A program made the position numbers and the translations under genes. Below the pieces are notes generated by a model. It did no database searches. It saw nothing but the letters and a program-made list of their open reading frames with translations, and was not told the DNA's origin. This document shows, one piece after another, positions 1 to 8,135 of a DNA stretch of 64,000 nucleotides (position 1 is the stretch's first letter; each line of letters opens with the position of its first letter). Source of the DNA: CAVVYW01 sp963752605 (GTDB lineage Bacteria; Actinomycetota; Thermoleophilia; Solirubrobacterales; 70-9); contig CAVVYW010000005.1 of NCBI GenBank assembly GCA_963752605.1, positions 248,001-312,000 on the forward strand. The letters are read 5' to 3'.

Positions 1-1
1 C

Positions 2-2236
2 GAAGCGGAGGAGCCGCGAAAGGATGGCGAAGCCGAGTCGAAGGGGGTCAAAGGTGCAACCGGAGCTGGAAAGCTGCCACCTGACGTCGCCGAGCGCCTC
101 ACCTTCAGCGAGCGCTTCGCCTGCCTCAACTGCGGCACCTCGATCCCCGAGCTCGAGCCGAGGATCTTCAGCTTCAACTCGCCGCACGGCGCCTGCGAGC
201 GCTGCCATGGACTGGGCTTCCAGCGGATCGTCGACCCTGAGCTGGTGGTCCCCGATCCGACGCTTTCGCTGTCCGAGGGTGCGCTGCAGCCGTGGCGGCT
301 CGGCCACTCCCGCTACTGGAAGCGGCTGGTCGAGGCCGTCGCGGCCGACTACGACGTGGACGCCGACAAGCCGTGGCAGAAGCTGAAGGAGAAGGAGAAG
401 GAGATCTTCCTGTTCGGGACCAACGGCGAGCGCCACAAGGTCACCTACACCAACCGGTTCGGCCGGCGCCGCTCCTACAGCGTCCGGTTCGAGGGGATCG
501 TCAACAACCTCGAGCGGCGCTACCAGGAGACCGACTCGGACGCGGTGCGGGAGCGGGTCGAGGGCTACATGGCCGAGCAGGACTGCCCGGACTGCAAGGG
601 CGCGCGGCTCCGGCCCGAGAGTCTCGCGGTCAAGGTCGGCGGGATCAGCATCAGCGAGTACACGGAGCTCTCGGCGCGGGCCGCGCTCAAGTGGATCGAG
701 GAGCTGGAGCTGACCGAGACCGAGCAGGCGATCGCGCGGCTGCTGATCCGCGAGATCACCGAGCGGCTCGCCTTCCTCGACAACGTGGGGGTCGGTTACC
801 TCAACCTCGCCCGCTCGGCGCGAACGCTCTCGGGGGGCGAGGCCCAGCGGATCCGGCTGGCGACCCAGATCGGCTCCAGCCTGGTCGGGGTGCTCTACAT
901 CCTCGACGAGCCCTCGATCGGCCTCCATCAGCGGGACAACGCCAAGCTGTTGGACACGCTCGCGCGCCTGCGCGACCTCGGCAACACGGTGATCGTGGTC
1001 GAGCACGACGAGGGGACGATGCGCGCGGCCGATCACATCCTCGATCTCGGTCCGGGCGCCGGCGAGCACGGCGGCCACCTCGTCGCCGAGGGCGAGCCCA
1101 AGGCTGTCGAGGCCGACCCCGCCTCGCTCACCGGCCAGTTTCTGGCCGGGGAGCGGGAGATCCCCCTGCCCGAGAAGCGGCGCGAGCCGCGCGGCGAGCT
1201 GGTCGTTCGCGGGGCCCGGCAGCACAATCTGAAGAGCATCGATGTCGAGATCCCACTCGGCGTCTTCTGCTGCGTGACCGGGGTCTCGGGGTCGGGCAAG
1301 TCCACGCTGGTCAACGAGACGCTCTACCCGTCGGTGGCGAACCGCCTGCACCAGGCGAAGCTCCGGCCTGGGTCGCATGACCGCATCGACGGGATCAACC
1401 AGATCGACAAGATCATCAACATCGACCAGTCCCCGATCGGGCGCACGCCGCGCTCGAACCCGGCGACCTACACCAACGTCTTCGACCACATCCGCCAGCT
1501 CTACGCCCAGACGCGCGAGGCGCGGGCGCGGGGCTACAAGCCGGGGCGTTTCAGCTTCAACGTCAAGGGTGGCCGCTGCGAGGTCTGCCGGGGTGATGGG
1601 CAGATCAAGATCGAGATGCACTTCCTCCCTGACGTCTACGTGCCATGCGAGCAGTGCCACGGCAAGCGCTACAACCGCGAGACGCTCGAGGTCCGCTTCA
1701 AGGGCAAGTCGATCGCCGACGTGCTCGAGATGTCCGTGGCCGATGCCTGCGAGTTCTTCCGCGACATCCCGAAGATCGCCAGGCGCCTCAACACGTTGAA
1801 CGACGTCGGGCTCGACTACATCCGGCTCGGCCAGCCCGCGACCCAGCTCTCGGGCGGCGAGGCGCAGCGCGTGAAGCTCGCGACGGAGCTCTCCAAGGTG
1901 GCGACCGGCGACACGCTCTACATCCTCGACGAGCCCACCACCGGGCTCCACTTCGCCGACGTCCAGCGGCTGCTCGACGTGCTCGACCGGCTGGTGGAGG
2001 CCGGCAACACGGTGATCGTGATCGAGCACAACCTCGACGTGATCAAGACGGCCGACCGGATCATCGACCTCGGCCCTGACGGCGGTGAGGAGGGAGGAGA
2101 GGTGCTGGCGACGGGAACCCCGGAGCAGGTCGCTGCTTCGCCCAAGTCCTACACGGGCGAGTTCCTCGCCGACCTGGTCGAGCCCGAGGTCAAGGTCAGC
2201 CGCACTCGCAAGCGCAAGGCGCCGGTCCCGGTCTAG
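2..2236 (+). CDS. uvrA: UvrA, excinuclease ABC subunit A (5' truncated by window)
   Basis: DNA-damage recognition ATPase of nucleotide excision repair; works with UvrB in the cytoplasm. The reading frame is open from base 2, and 744 residues are visible. Family members are about 950 residues, so roughly the first 200 (first Walker A region) lie outside the window. In order I see a zinc module (CLNCG near residue 41, then CERCHG), a CPDCKGAR module, ABC signature LSGGEAQRIRLA with LYILDEPSIGLHQ, a second Walker A (GVSGSGKSTL), a second zinc module (CEVCRGDGQ and CEQCHGKRY), and a second signature LSGGEAQRVKLA with LYILDEPTTGLH. The C-terminus is a basic tail. All ATP-site motifs in the visible part are intact. 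Its promoter is not in the window, so SOS control cannot be judged. Confidence 0.97.
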   Translation, partial: EAEEPRKDGEAESKGVKGATGAGKLPPDVAERLTFSERFACLNCGTSIPELEPRIFSFNSPHGACERCHGLGFQRIVDPELVVPDPTLSLSEGALQPWRLGHSRYWKRLVEAVAADYDVDADKPWQKLKEKEKEIFLFGTNGERHKVTYTNRFGRRRSYSVRFEGIVNNLERRYQETDSDAVRERVEGYMAEQDCPDCKGARLRPESLAVKVGGISISEYTELSARAALKWIEELELTETEQAIARLLIREITERLAFLDNVGVGYLNLARSARTLSGGEAQRIRLATQIGSSLVGVLYILDEPSIGLHQRDNAKLLDTLARLRDLGNTVIVVEHDEGTMRAADHILDLGPGAGEHGGHLVAEGEPKAVEADPASLTGQFLAGEREIPLPEKRREPRGELVVRGARQHNLKSIDVEIPLGVFCCVTGVSGSGKSTLVNETLYPSVANRLHQAKLRPGSHDRIDGINQIDKIINIDQSPIGRTPRSNPATYTNVFDHIRQLYAQTREARARGYKPGRFSFNVKGGRCEVCRGDGQIKIEMHFLPDVYVPCEQCHGKRYNRETLEVRFKGKSIADVLEMSVADACEFFRDIPKIARRLNTLNDVGLDYIRLGQPATQLSGGEAQRVKLATELSKVATGDTLYILDEPTTGLHFADVQRLLDVLDRLVEAGNTVIVIEHNLDVIKTADRIIDLGPDGGEEGGEVLATGTPEQVAASPKSYTGEFLADLVEPEVKVSRTRKRKAPVPV

Positions 2237-2244
2237 GCCGCTCA

Positions 2245-3012
2245 GTGCCGCTCGCCGACATCAGCTTCGAGCTCGAGGGCGGCGCCGCGCTTGACTCGGC
2301 GGGACAGCGGGCCGGGCTGGTCCTGCTGGCCGCGATGCTCCTGTCCTTCGGCTTCATCCGCTTCAGCACCCGGATGATCCGGGCCGAGGTCTCCTGGTGG
2401 CCCGGAAACGTGACGCCGGGTGGCCTTCACATCCACCACCTGGTGTTCGGGATCGTGCTGATGATGCTGGCGGGCTTTCTGGGCTTTGTCACCGAGCCGC
2501 CCAGTCCGTGGCTGGAGATCCTCGCCGGCCTCTTCGGCATCGGTATGGGCTTGACGCTCGACGAGTTCGCGCTCTGGCTCTACCTGGAGGACGTCTACTG
2601 GTCCGAGGAGGGCCGCAGCTCGGTGGACGCGATCATCATCGCCGTCATCATCGCCGGCGGCTTCGTGGTGGGCCTCGTTCCGCTCGACCCCGGTGGCGGT
2701 TCGCTCGCGGTCATCATCCTGACCGTGGCGGTGAACCTGACCGCCTGCATTGTCGCCGCGAGCAAGCGGAAGATCGCCTCGGCGCTGGCGGGGATGTTCA
2801 TCCCACCGGTCGCCTACGTGGCGGCGATTCGCCTCGCCCGGCCCCACTCCCTCTGGGCAAAGCGCCGCTATCGACCGCGCAGCGAGAAGCTCGCCAAGGC
2901 GAAGCAGAGGGAGAAGCGCCACGATCGGCGGGTCCGCCGGGTCCAGGACCTCATCGGCGGCGCGCCGTCCAAGCCGAGCCCGCGCGCAAGGAAGAAAGGG
3001 GCCAGCCGCTAG
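2245..3012 (+). CDS. Multi-span membrane protein with HIHH motif, function unknown
   Basis: 255 residues from a GTG start 8 bp after the uvrA stop, so probably co-transcribed with uvrA. Hydrophobic segments lie near residues 22-40, 60-80, 88-105, 128-150 and 155-185, followed by a strongly basic cytoplasmic-looking tail (about 190-255, rich in Lys and Arg). A His cluster (GLHIHHLVFG near residue 53) at the edge of a membrane segment is the only distinctive motif and could bind metal or a polar head group. I recognise the general type (conserved actinobacterial integral membrane protein) but no function. The tandem with uvrA does not by itself imply a repair role. Confidence 0.75.
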   Translation: MPLADISFELEGGAALDSAGQRAGLVLLAAMLLSFGFIRFSTRMIRAEVSWWPGNVTPGGLHIHHLVFGIVLMMLAGFLGFVTEPPSPWLEILAGLFGIGMGLTLDEFALWLYLEDVYWSEEGRSSVDAIIIAVIIAGGFVVGLVPLDPGGGSLAVIILTVAVNLTACIVAASKRKIASALAGMFIPPVAYVAAIRLARPHSLWAKRRYRPRSEKLAKAKQREKRHDRRVRRVQDLIGGAPSKPSPRARKKGASR

Positions 3013-3021
3013 GCTGGCCCC
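2998..3021 (-). terminator. Intrinsic terminator for the ROK kinase gene
   Basis: GGGGCCAGCC, loop GCTA, GGCTGGCCCC is a perfect 10 bp stem. Read on the minus strand the hairpin is followed by TTTCTTCC, so it best serves the leftward ROK gene ending at 3063. It overlaps the stop codon of the rightward membrane-protein gene, where the downstream sequence lacks a T tract. Confidence 0.65.
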
Positions 3022-3062
3022 CATGTGCAGAGCGGAGCTCGACGTGACGGCGCCAGCGGCTT

Positions 3063-4034
3063 CTAGGAGGTAGCGAGCAACGCCGCGCCGATCGCGCCGC
3101 CCAGGTCGCCGAGCTCGGCAAGCTTGAGATCCGGGGGGCGGTCGTCCACGAACAGGTGCTTGTCCATCTCCTTCTGGAGCTGCTTCGCGTGCGTCTTCCC
3201 GAAGCGCTGGCCCAGTCCGCCCCCGATGATCACCGCCTCGGGGTCGATCAGGTTGACCGCCGACGCGATCCCGGCGCCGAGGGCCACGATCGCGCGGTCG
3301 ATCAGGTGGGTTGCGAGCTTGTCCTCGTGCTCGATCGCCCGCTCCCAAATGCCGCTGGTGAGCCTGTCCCGCCCGCGCTCCTCCATGATCTCGAACAGCT
3401 TGGTCTTGGTCCCCTTCTCGGCCTTGCGCCGGGCCTTCAGCTCCATCGCGGCGCGACCGGCATAGGCCTCCATGCATCCGCGGCGCCCGCAGGTGCACCT
3501 GGCGCCGTCGATCTTGACGACCATGTGGCCGATCTCCGCCGCGGCGCCCCGGCCCAGCCACGGCTTCCCGTCGAGGATCAGGCCGCCGCCCACCCCGGTG
3601 CCCCACCAGACGCCTAGGATCGTCCTGTAGTCGCGGCCCGCTCCGAGGTCGAACTCTCCCTGCACGGCCACCTGCACGTCGTTGCCGAGTGAGATCTTCG
3701 TCCCGAGATCCTTCCCGAGAACTTCTGCGAGCGGGAACCTGCCCTCCCAGCCGGGCAGGTTCCTCGCCGCCGAGACGATCCCGGTCTTCTCGTCGGCGTC
3801 GCCGGGCGACCCGACGCCGACCCCCGCGAGCTCCGACGCCTGGACTCCCGCCTGCTCGGCCGCCTCGCGGAGGGCCGCCGCGATCTCGTTGGCCACGTCC
3901 TGCGGTCCGCCCTCGGTCGGGGTGGGGTGCCGGGCCTCGCCTCGAACCTGGTTACCCCCGTCGACCACCACCGTCTGGACCTTGGTGCCCCCCAGGTCGA
4001 CTCCGCCGCGGAGGGGTCCGTCGGGCGTGCTCAT
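3063..4034 (-). CDS. ROK-family sugar kinase (glucokinase-like)
   Basis: Cytoplasmic ATP-dependent hexose kinase of the ROK (repressor, ORF, kinase) family, 323 residues, the usual length. The start chosen is the ATG at 4034, giving MSTPDGPLRGG; the frame is open further upstream but that part overlaps the divergent gene and has no family resemblance. Visible motifs: N-terminal phosphate-binding GGVDLGGTKVQ, the catalytic Asp in LGNDVQVAV, a GTGVGGGLI motif, and the ROK zinc site CTCGRRGCMEAYAG near residues 179-190. There is no N-terminal helix-turn-helix, so it is a kinase, not a repressor. Glucose is the commonest substrate in the family, but specificity cannot be read here. It is divergent from the acyltransferase gene at 4092. 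Confidence 0.9.
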   Translation of the reverse strand: MSTPDGPLRGGVDLGGTKVQTVVVDGGNQVRGEARHPTPTEGGPQDVANEIAAALREAAEQAGVQASELAGVGVGSPGDADEKTGIVSAARNLPGWEGRFPLAEVLGKDLGTKISLGNDVQVAVQGEFDLGAGRDYRTILGVWWGTGVGGGLILDGKPWLGRGAAAEIGHMVVKIDGARCTCGRRGCMEAYAGRAAMELKARRKAEKGTKTKLFEIMEERGRDRLTSGIWERAIEHEDKLATHLIDRAIVALGAGIASAVNLIDPEAVIIGGGLGQRFGKTHAKQLQKEMDKHLFVDDRPPDLKLAELGDLGGAIGAALLATS

Positions 4035-4091
4035 GGCTGGAAGATACGCCGCTCCCCGGCGGGGCCGGGCGTCCCGCCTATGCTGCCGCCG

Positions 4092-4685
4092 ATGAGCGAG
4101 CTCGCCACCTGGCGCGCCTGGTGGAGGAAGCGGCGCCACTATGAGCGCAACCGCCGCCTGCGCCGGCGCTGGCGGCTCAACCGCCATGCGGCGAGGGGCG
4201 GCTTCTTCATCCGCTATCCGGTCGAGGGGGAGCTGCTGGAAGCGCTCGACTCCGGTCGCCTCGAGATCGGGGAGGGGACCCTGCTCGAGCCGGGGTGCTG
4301 GCTCACCCTCTCGCCCGAGGCGCGGATCCGGATCGGGCAGGGCTGCTTCCTCAACCGCAACACGATGCTCGCCGCACTGGAGCTGATCGAGATCGGCGAC
4401 CACGTGATGTTCGCGAACGGCTGCTTCGTCGGAGACGCCGACCACCGTTACGACGACCCTGACGTGCCGGTGACCTGGCAGGGGTTCGAGCCGCAGGGGC
4501 CCGTGCGGATCGGGTCGAACTGCTGGTTCGGCGTCAACTGCGTGGTGACGGGCGGGGTGGAGATCGGCGAGCGGGCGGTGATTGGCTCGAACTCCGTGGT
4601 CACGCGCGACATCCCGGCCGGGGTGATCGCGGCCGGCGTCCCGGCCAAGGTGATCCGCGAAATCGAGTTCAGGAGCTCCGGCTAG
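4092..4685 (+). CDS. Left-handed beta-helix (hexapeptide) acyltransferase
   Basis: About 197 residues. The basic, arginine-rich N-terminus (residues 1-35) is followed by hexapeptide-repeat sequence ([LIV]-G-x4 turns such as LEIGEGTLLEPG, IRIGQGCFLNRN, VRIGSNCWFGVN, VEIGERAVIGSN) ending in the typical AGVIAAGVPAKVIREI. It is related to maltose/galactoside/NodL/WbbJ-type O-acetyltransferases, which transfer acetyl from acetyl-CoA to a sugar hydroxyl; the acceptor is unknown. The catalytic His candidate is in GDADHRYDD. ATG 4092 gives MSELATW; an in-frame ATG at 4080 is an alternative start. It is divergent from the ROK kinase, and the stop overlaps the convergent YjbQ gene by 4 bp. Confidence 0.85.
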   Translation: MSELATWRAWWRKRRHYERNRRLRRRWRLNRHAARGGFFIRYPVEGELLEALDSGRLEIGEGTLLEPGCWLTLSPEARIRIGQGCFLNRNTMLAALELIEIGDHVMFANGCFVGDADHRYDDPDVPVTWQGFEPQGPVRIGSNCWFGVNCVVTGGVEIGERAVIGSNSVVTRDIPAGVIAAGVPAKVIREIEFRSSG

Positions 4686-5104
4686 CCGACCACCACGACG
4701 ACCGTGCGTTGCCGCGGGCGGTCGTCGAAATCGATCAGCACGAGCTGCTGCCAGGTGCCCAGGGCGAGATCGCCGTCCAGCACCGGGATCTGCTCCGATG
4801 GACCGATCAGGGAAGCGCGCTGGTGGGCGTGGGAGTTGGTGTCGTGGTTCAGCCTGTTGTGCTCGTAGTCGCCCTCCACCGGGATGAGGCGATCGAGCAG
4901 GGCCCGGAGATCCGCGACACCCCCCGGCTCGAACTCCATCGTGGTGACCGCCGCGGTTGAGCCGCGAACGAAGGCGGTCGCGAGGCCCTCGGTCACCGGC
5001 GCCTCGGACACCACCGCCTGAACCTGCTGGGTGATGTCGATGATGTCGGCGTCGCCCTGGGTGGAGAGCTCAAACTCGGAGACGTGCTCGGCCACGGCGA
5101 GCAC
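4682..5104 (-). CDS. YjbQ / UPF0047 family protein
   Basis: 140 residues from a GTG at 5104. The small single-domain fold is recognisable from DIIDITQQVQAVV near the N-terminus, the VEGDYEHNR segment, SHAHQRASLIG, and the closing GTWQQLVLIDFDDRPRQRTVVV, matching the conserved order of the UPF0047 family. Some members were reported to have secondary thiamine-phosphate synthase activity, but the physiological role is unclear. The reading frame extends to 5179, but that part runs into the divergent gene at 5154 and lacks family similarity. No thiamine genes are nearby. Confidence 0.85.
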   Translation of the reverse strand: MLAVAEHVSEFELSTQGDADIIDITQQVQAVVSEAPVTEGLATAFVRGSTAAVTTMEFEPGGVADLRALLDRLIPVEGDYEHNRLNHDTNSHAHQRASLIGPSEQIPVLDGDLALGTWQQLVLIDFDDRPRQRTVVVVVG

Positions 5105-5153
5105 GCTAACGAAGCGGGTGATAGAACCCGCTCTACCACCGAGGGGAGAGAGC

Positions 5154-6332
5154 ATGGAGAGCTCAGAGAAAGGCGGCACCAGCAGCGTCCGGTCCCGGCG
5201 CGGCGTCGTCTACGCGCTGATCGTCTTCGGGACGCTGCTCCTCTTCCTCTCGATGTTCGCGATCTGGGCGAACCGCCAGCTGCTCGAGACCGACACCTGG
5301 GTGGAGACCAGCACCGAGCTGCTCGAGGACGACGAGATTCGCCCGGTGGTCGCCGACTTCATGGTCGACGAGCTGTTCACAGCCGTGGACGTCGAAGCGC
5401 AGCTCCAGGCCGCGCTGCCTCCGCGGGCGCAGCCGGCGGCCGGCGTGCTCGCAGGCGGCGCGCGGAACCTGGCGAACGATCTCGCCAACGAGGCGCTCCA
5501 GCGGCCGAGGGTTCAGAAGCTCTGGGAGGAGACGAACAGGACCGCCCACGAGCGGCTGGTCGAGATCGTCGAGGAGGACCAGGACGAGCCCGTCACGCTC
5601 AACCTGGGAGAGATCGTCGGGCAGCTCGGGGACCAGCTCGGCGTGGATGCTTCATCGAAGATCCCGCCGGACGCGGCGCAGATCACGGTCCTGGAGGCCG
5701 ACCAGCTCTCCGGCGCGCGGAAGGGGGTCAAGCTGCTGAAGGGCCTCGCGGTCGTGCTTCTGCTTCTGGCCCTGATCGTCTACGGGATCGCGATCTACCT
5801 GGCGGCCGGCTGGCGGCGCGAGGCGCTGCGGAACATCGGCTTCGCCTTCATCCTGGTCGGCCTCCTGGGTCTCGTCGTCCGCAGCTTCGCCGGAAACGCG
5901 CTGACGGAGTCGCTCGCCTCGACCGCCTCGATCGAGCCGGCGGTGCGGAACGCCTGGACGATCGCGACCTCGCTGCTGGCCGCCCAGGCCGGCGCGGCGA
6001 TCTTCTACGGACTCTTCATCATTGTCGGGGCCTGGCTCGCCGGCCCGAAGGGCCTGGCCTATGAGGCCAGGGGCGCGATCGCGCCGGTGCTCGCCCGCAG
6101 GGGGACGGCTTATGCGGCGCTGGCCGTGCTCCTCCTCCTGCTCTTCTGGTGGTCCCCGACGCCCGGCTTCCAGCGGCTGCCGACCGCGCTGCTCCTGATC
6201 GCTCTCGCGATCGTCGGGCTGGAGTTCCTGCGCCGGGTCGCCATCCACGATTTCCCGGACGCGACGCTCGAGGGCGCGAGCGAGCGCTGGAGCGAGGCGG
6301 TCCGCCGCCGCGTCGGCCGGGACCGGTCCTGA
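5154..6332 (+). CDS. Membrane protein with large extracytoplasmic N-terminal domain, function unknown
   Basis: 392 residues from ATG 5154, which has a good purine-rich ribosome site (gaggggagag) just upstream. A single N-terminal membrane segment (about 18-38) is followed by a roughly 150-residue soluble stretch rich in Asp/Glu that probably lies outside the membrane (segments DTWVETSTELLEDD and ARNLANDLANEAL). Four to five further membrane spans occupy residues 195-370. The overall plan resembles the unnamed integral membrane proteins common in actinobacteria; no enzymatic motif is visible. The gene is followed by a strong bidirectional terminator and is probably monocistronic. Confidence 0.75.
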   Translation: MESSEKGGTSSVRSRRGVVYALIVFGTLLLFLSMFAIWANRQLLETDTWVETSTELLEDDEIRPVVADFMVDELFTAVDVEAQLQAALPPRAQPAAGVLAGGARNLANDLANEALQRPRVQKLWEETNRTAHERLVEIVEEDQDEPVTLNLGEIVGQLGDQLGVDASSKIPPDAAQITVLEADQLSGARKGVKLLKGLAVVLLLLALIVYGIAIYLAAGWRREALRNIGFAFILVGLLGLVVRSFAGNALTESLASTASIEPAVRNAWTIATSLLAAQAGAAIFYGLFIIVGAWLAGPKGLAYEARGAIAPVLARRGTAYAALAVLLLLLFWWSPTPGFQRLPTALLLIALAIVGLEFLRRVAIHDFPDATLEGASERWSEAVRRRVGRDRS

Positions 6333-6337
6333 AAAAG

Positions 6338-6370
6338 GACCCGGGCCGGGCGCTTGGCCCGACCCGGTCT
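6338..6370. terminator. Bidirectional intrinsic terminator
   Basis: A GC-rich near-perfect hairpin (GACCCGGGCCGGGC, loop near GCTT, GGCCCGACCCGGTC) lies between convergent genes. It is followed by a pyrimidine tract (cttctctcctccttt) on the plus strand and by ctttttc on the minus strand, so it can end transcription from both the membrane-protein gene (6332) and the DUF378 gene (6416). Confidence 0.7.
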
Positions 6371-6415
6371 TCTCTCCTCCTTTGCTTCGCCAGAGGAGCG
6401 TCGCTGCCCCGCTAA

Positions 6416-6655
6416 CTAGTGAGTCGCGCGCGGGTGAGGTCCCGCGCCGATGTGCAGGGCCTCAAACAGCCTCGGCAGGTAGACCAGACCGGCGACGCCG
6501 ATCACCGCGTAGACGACGTCGGTGAAGGTCCCCGTGCCGAAGATCTCGCTGAGCACGTTCGTCTCGCCTCCCGTGATTCCCAGGATGCCCCAGTTGAGGG
6601 CTCCGACGACCATCAGGAACAGGAACAGCGGGTCGAACCTCTTGAGCATTTCCAT
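6416..6655 (-). CDS. DUF378 small membrane protein
   Basis: 79 residues with two hydrophobic segments. The N-terminal pattern FDPLFLFLMVVGALNWGIL is the hallmark of DUF378, in which a conserved G-A-x-N-W-G sits in the first span; the second half (VVYAVIGVAGLVYLP) completes the two-helix hairpin. The function of the family is unknown. ATG 6655 has a strong ribosome site (caggaggtgagcg), and an in-frame ATG two codons later is possible. An 8-bp inverted repeat lies 26-50 bp upstream and may be an operator. Confidence 0.85.
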   Translation of the reverse strand: MEMLKRFDPLFLFLMVVGALNWGILGITGGETNVLSEIFGTGTFTDVVYAVIGVAGLVYLPRLFEALHIGAGPHPRATH

Positions 6656-6680
6656 CGCTCACCTCCTGTGAACGACTCGA

Positions 6681-6705
6681 CGTCACATTTGGAACGCATG
6701 TGACG
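6681..6705 (-). promoter_or_regulatory. Perfect inverted repeat upstream of the DUF378 gene
   Basis: CGTCACAT, 9-base spacer, ATGTGACG: both arms are perfect over 8 bp. It lies 26-50 bp upstream of the DUF378 start, within the 115 bp between panB and this gene. The symmetry fits a dimeric regulator's operator; a short RNA stem is the alternative. No regulator is assigned. Confidence 0.4.
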
Positions 6706-6770
6706 ATTGCAACTTATTTACACCGCTGCTGGCGCCCGGTTACTGAAGGTAAGCGACGAATCCTGGGCGG

Positions 6771-7670
6771 CTACCAGTCCCAGGGGGTGTTCGTCCCGGC
6801 GAGGCTCTCCTCCTCGAGGTAGCGCGCCAGCTCCTCCAGCTCCTCCTGTGGAATCGAGTAGCTGTGCTCCGGGTCCGCCGGGAACTTCCCGGCACGAACC
6901 TCGTCCGCGTACGTGCGGAGGCCCTTCAGCATCTCCCCGCGGACGTCGGCGTACTGCTTGACGAACTTCGCCTTGCGGCCCTGATAGACGCCCAGCAGAT
7001 CGTGCAGCACGAGCACCTGACCGTCCGTCGCCGGGCCGGCGCCGATCCCGATCACCGGCGCCTCGAGCTTCGGCATCAGGGCCTCGGTGACGGCCGCCGG
7101 AATCGCCTCGAAGACGATCGCGAAACAGCCGACCGACTGCAGGGCGAGCGCATCCTCGGCAAGCTTGGCCGCCGCCTCCGCGGTCTTGCCCTGCGCCTTG
7201 AAGCCACCGAGGGCGTTCGCGGTCTGCGGGGTGAGCCCGACGTGGCCCATCACCGGGATGCCGGAGCGGATGATGGCCCTGGCTCGGTCGACCGAGGGGC
7301 CGCCGCGCTCCAGCTTGACCGCGTCGCAGCCGGCCTCCTTGACGAACCGCTGCGCGTTCTCGATCGCGAGCTCGTTCGAGGCCTCATACGAGCCGAAGGG
7401 GAGGTCGCCGATCAGAAGCGGTGTCTTCAGCCCGCGCCTCACGGCGCTCGCCATCATCAGCATCTCCTCCATGCCGACCGGGGTGGTCGCGTCGTGGCCG
7501 AGCACCACCATCGCCGCTGTGTCGCCGACCAGGACGACGTCGACGCCGGCCTCGTCCGCGATCTGGGCGGAGGGGAAGTCGTAGGCCGTGACCATCACGA
7601 TCCGCTCGTCGGCGTCCTTCATCTCGGCCAAGTGGGGCACCGTCACGGGCTGTCGCTCGGCGGCGCTCAC
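6771..7670 (-). CDS. panB: 3-methyl-2-oxobutanoate hydroxymethyltransferase PanB
   Basis: First committed step of pantothenate synthesis: adds the hydroxymethyl group of 5,10-methylenetetrahydrofolate to 2-oxoisovalerate to give ketopantoate. 299 residues; PanB proteins are usually 260-300. Motifs visible: VMVTAYDFPSAQIADEAG, the metal-binding VLVGDTAAMVVLGHD, the LLIGDLPFGSYE strand, VKLERG, VMGHVGLTPQ, and GIGAGPATDGQVLVLHD. The GTG start at 7670 overlaps the stop of panD by 4 bp (GTGA), so the two are translationally coupled. It is the last gene of the DUF2520-panC-panD-panB operon. The C-terminus carries about 25 extra acidic residues. Confidence 0.96.
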   Translation of the reverse strand: MSAAERQPVTVPHLAEMKDADERIVMVTAYDFPSAQIADEAGVDVVLVGDTAAMVVLGHDATTPVGMEEMLMMASAVRRGLKTPLLIGDLPFGSYEASNELAIENAQRFVKEAGCDAVKLERGGPSVDRARAIIRSGIPVMGHVGLTPQTANALGGFKAQGKTAEAAAKLAEDALALQSVGCFAIVFEAIPAAVTEALMPKLEAPVIGIGAGPATDGQVLVLHDLLGVYQGRKAKFVKQYADVRGEMLKGLRTYADEVRAGKFPADPEHSYSIPQEELEELARYLEEESLAGTNTPWDW

Positions 7671-8110
7671 AGCAGGCCCTCCCCGGCGCCGTACGGAGCG
7701 TCCATCGGGAACGTCTCCTGCTCCGGATGGGCGGCCAGCAGGACCGACGGGTCGCTGTCCACGGCCACCACCTTGTTCTCGTCATCGACGTGGACGACGA
7801 TCGGGGAGTAGGCATCGAGGTCGCCCTGGTCGAACGACCCGAAGGAGGCGACGATGACCTTGTCGCCCGGATTGACCAGCCGTGCCGCGGCTCCGTTGAC
7901 CTGCACCGTGCCGGAGCCCTCCTCGCCTTCGATCACGTAGGTGATGAAGCGCGCCGCGTTGTCGATGTCCCAGACGTGCACCTGCTCGTTGGGCAGCAGG
8001 TCGGCCTGGCGCATCAGCTCGGGATCGAGCGTGAGGCTGCCGACGTAGTCCACGTCGCAATCGGTGATCGTGGCCCGGTGAATCTTCGACTTCAGCATCT
8101 GACGCTGCAT
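7667..8110 (-). CDS. panD: Aspartate 1-decarboxylase PanD (pyruvoyl enzyme)
   Basis: Decarboxylates aspartate to beta-alanine for pantothenate synthesis. ATG 8110 gives MQRQMLKSKIHRATIT, the normal N-terminus, and places the self-cleavage pair Gly24-Ser25 (YVGSLTLD) exactly where the family has it; Ser25 becomes the pyruvoyl group. Further motifs are the WDIDNAARFITYVI strand, the GTVQVNGAAA segment and GDKVIVASFG. At 147 residues it has a C-terminal extension of about 20 over the short forms. It lies 25 bp after panC and overlaps panB by 4 bp. The frame is open to 8230, but the upstream part overlaps panC and is not family-like. Confidence 0.95.
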   Translation of the reverse strand: MQRQMLKSKIHRATITDCDVDYVGSLTLDPELMRQADLLPNEQVHVWDIDNAARFITYVIEGEEGSGTVQVNGAAARLVNPGDKVIVASFGSFDQGDLDAYSPIVVHVDDENKVVAVDSDPSVLLAAHPEQETFPMDAPYGAGEGLL

Positions 8111-8135
8111 CGAACCTCTCTTTCGAATGTCTCGG

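Noticed and set aside
2242..3606. A 454-codon minus-strand open frame over the membrane-protein gene and the ROK gene
   Set aside because: Sequence is Arg/Gly/Pro/Asp-rich with no domain; it is the usual artefact of GC-rich third positions opposite real genes.
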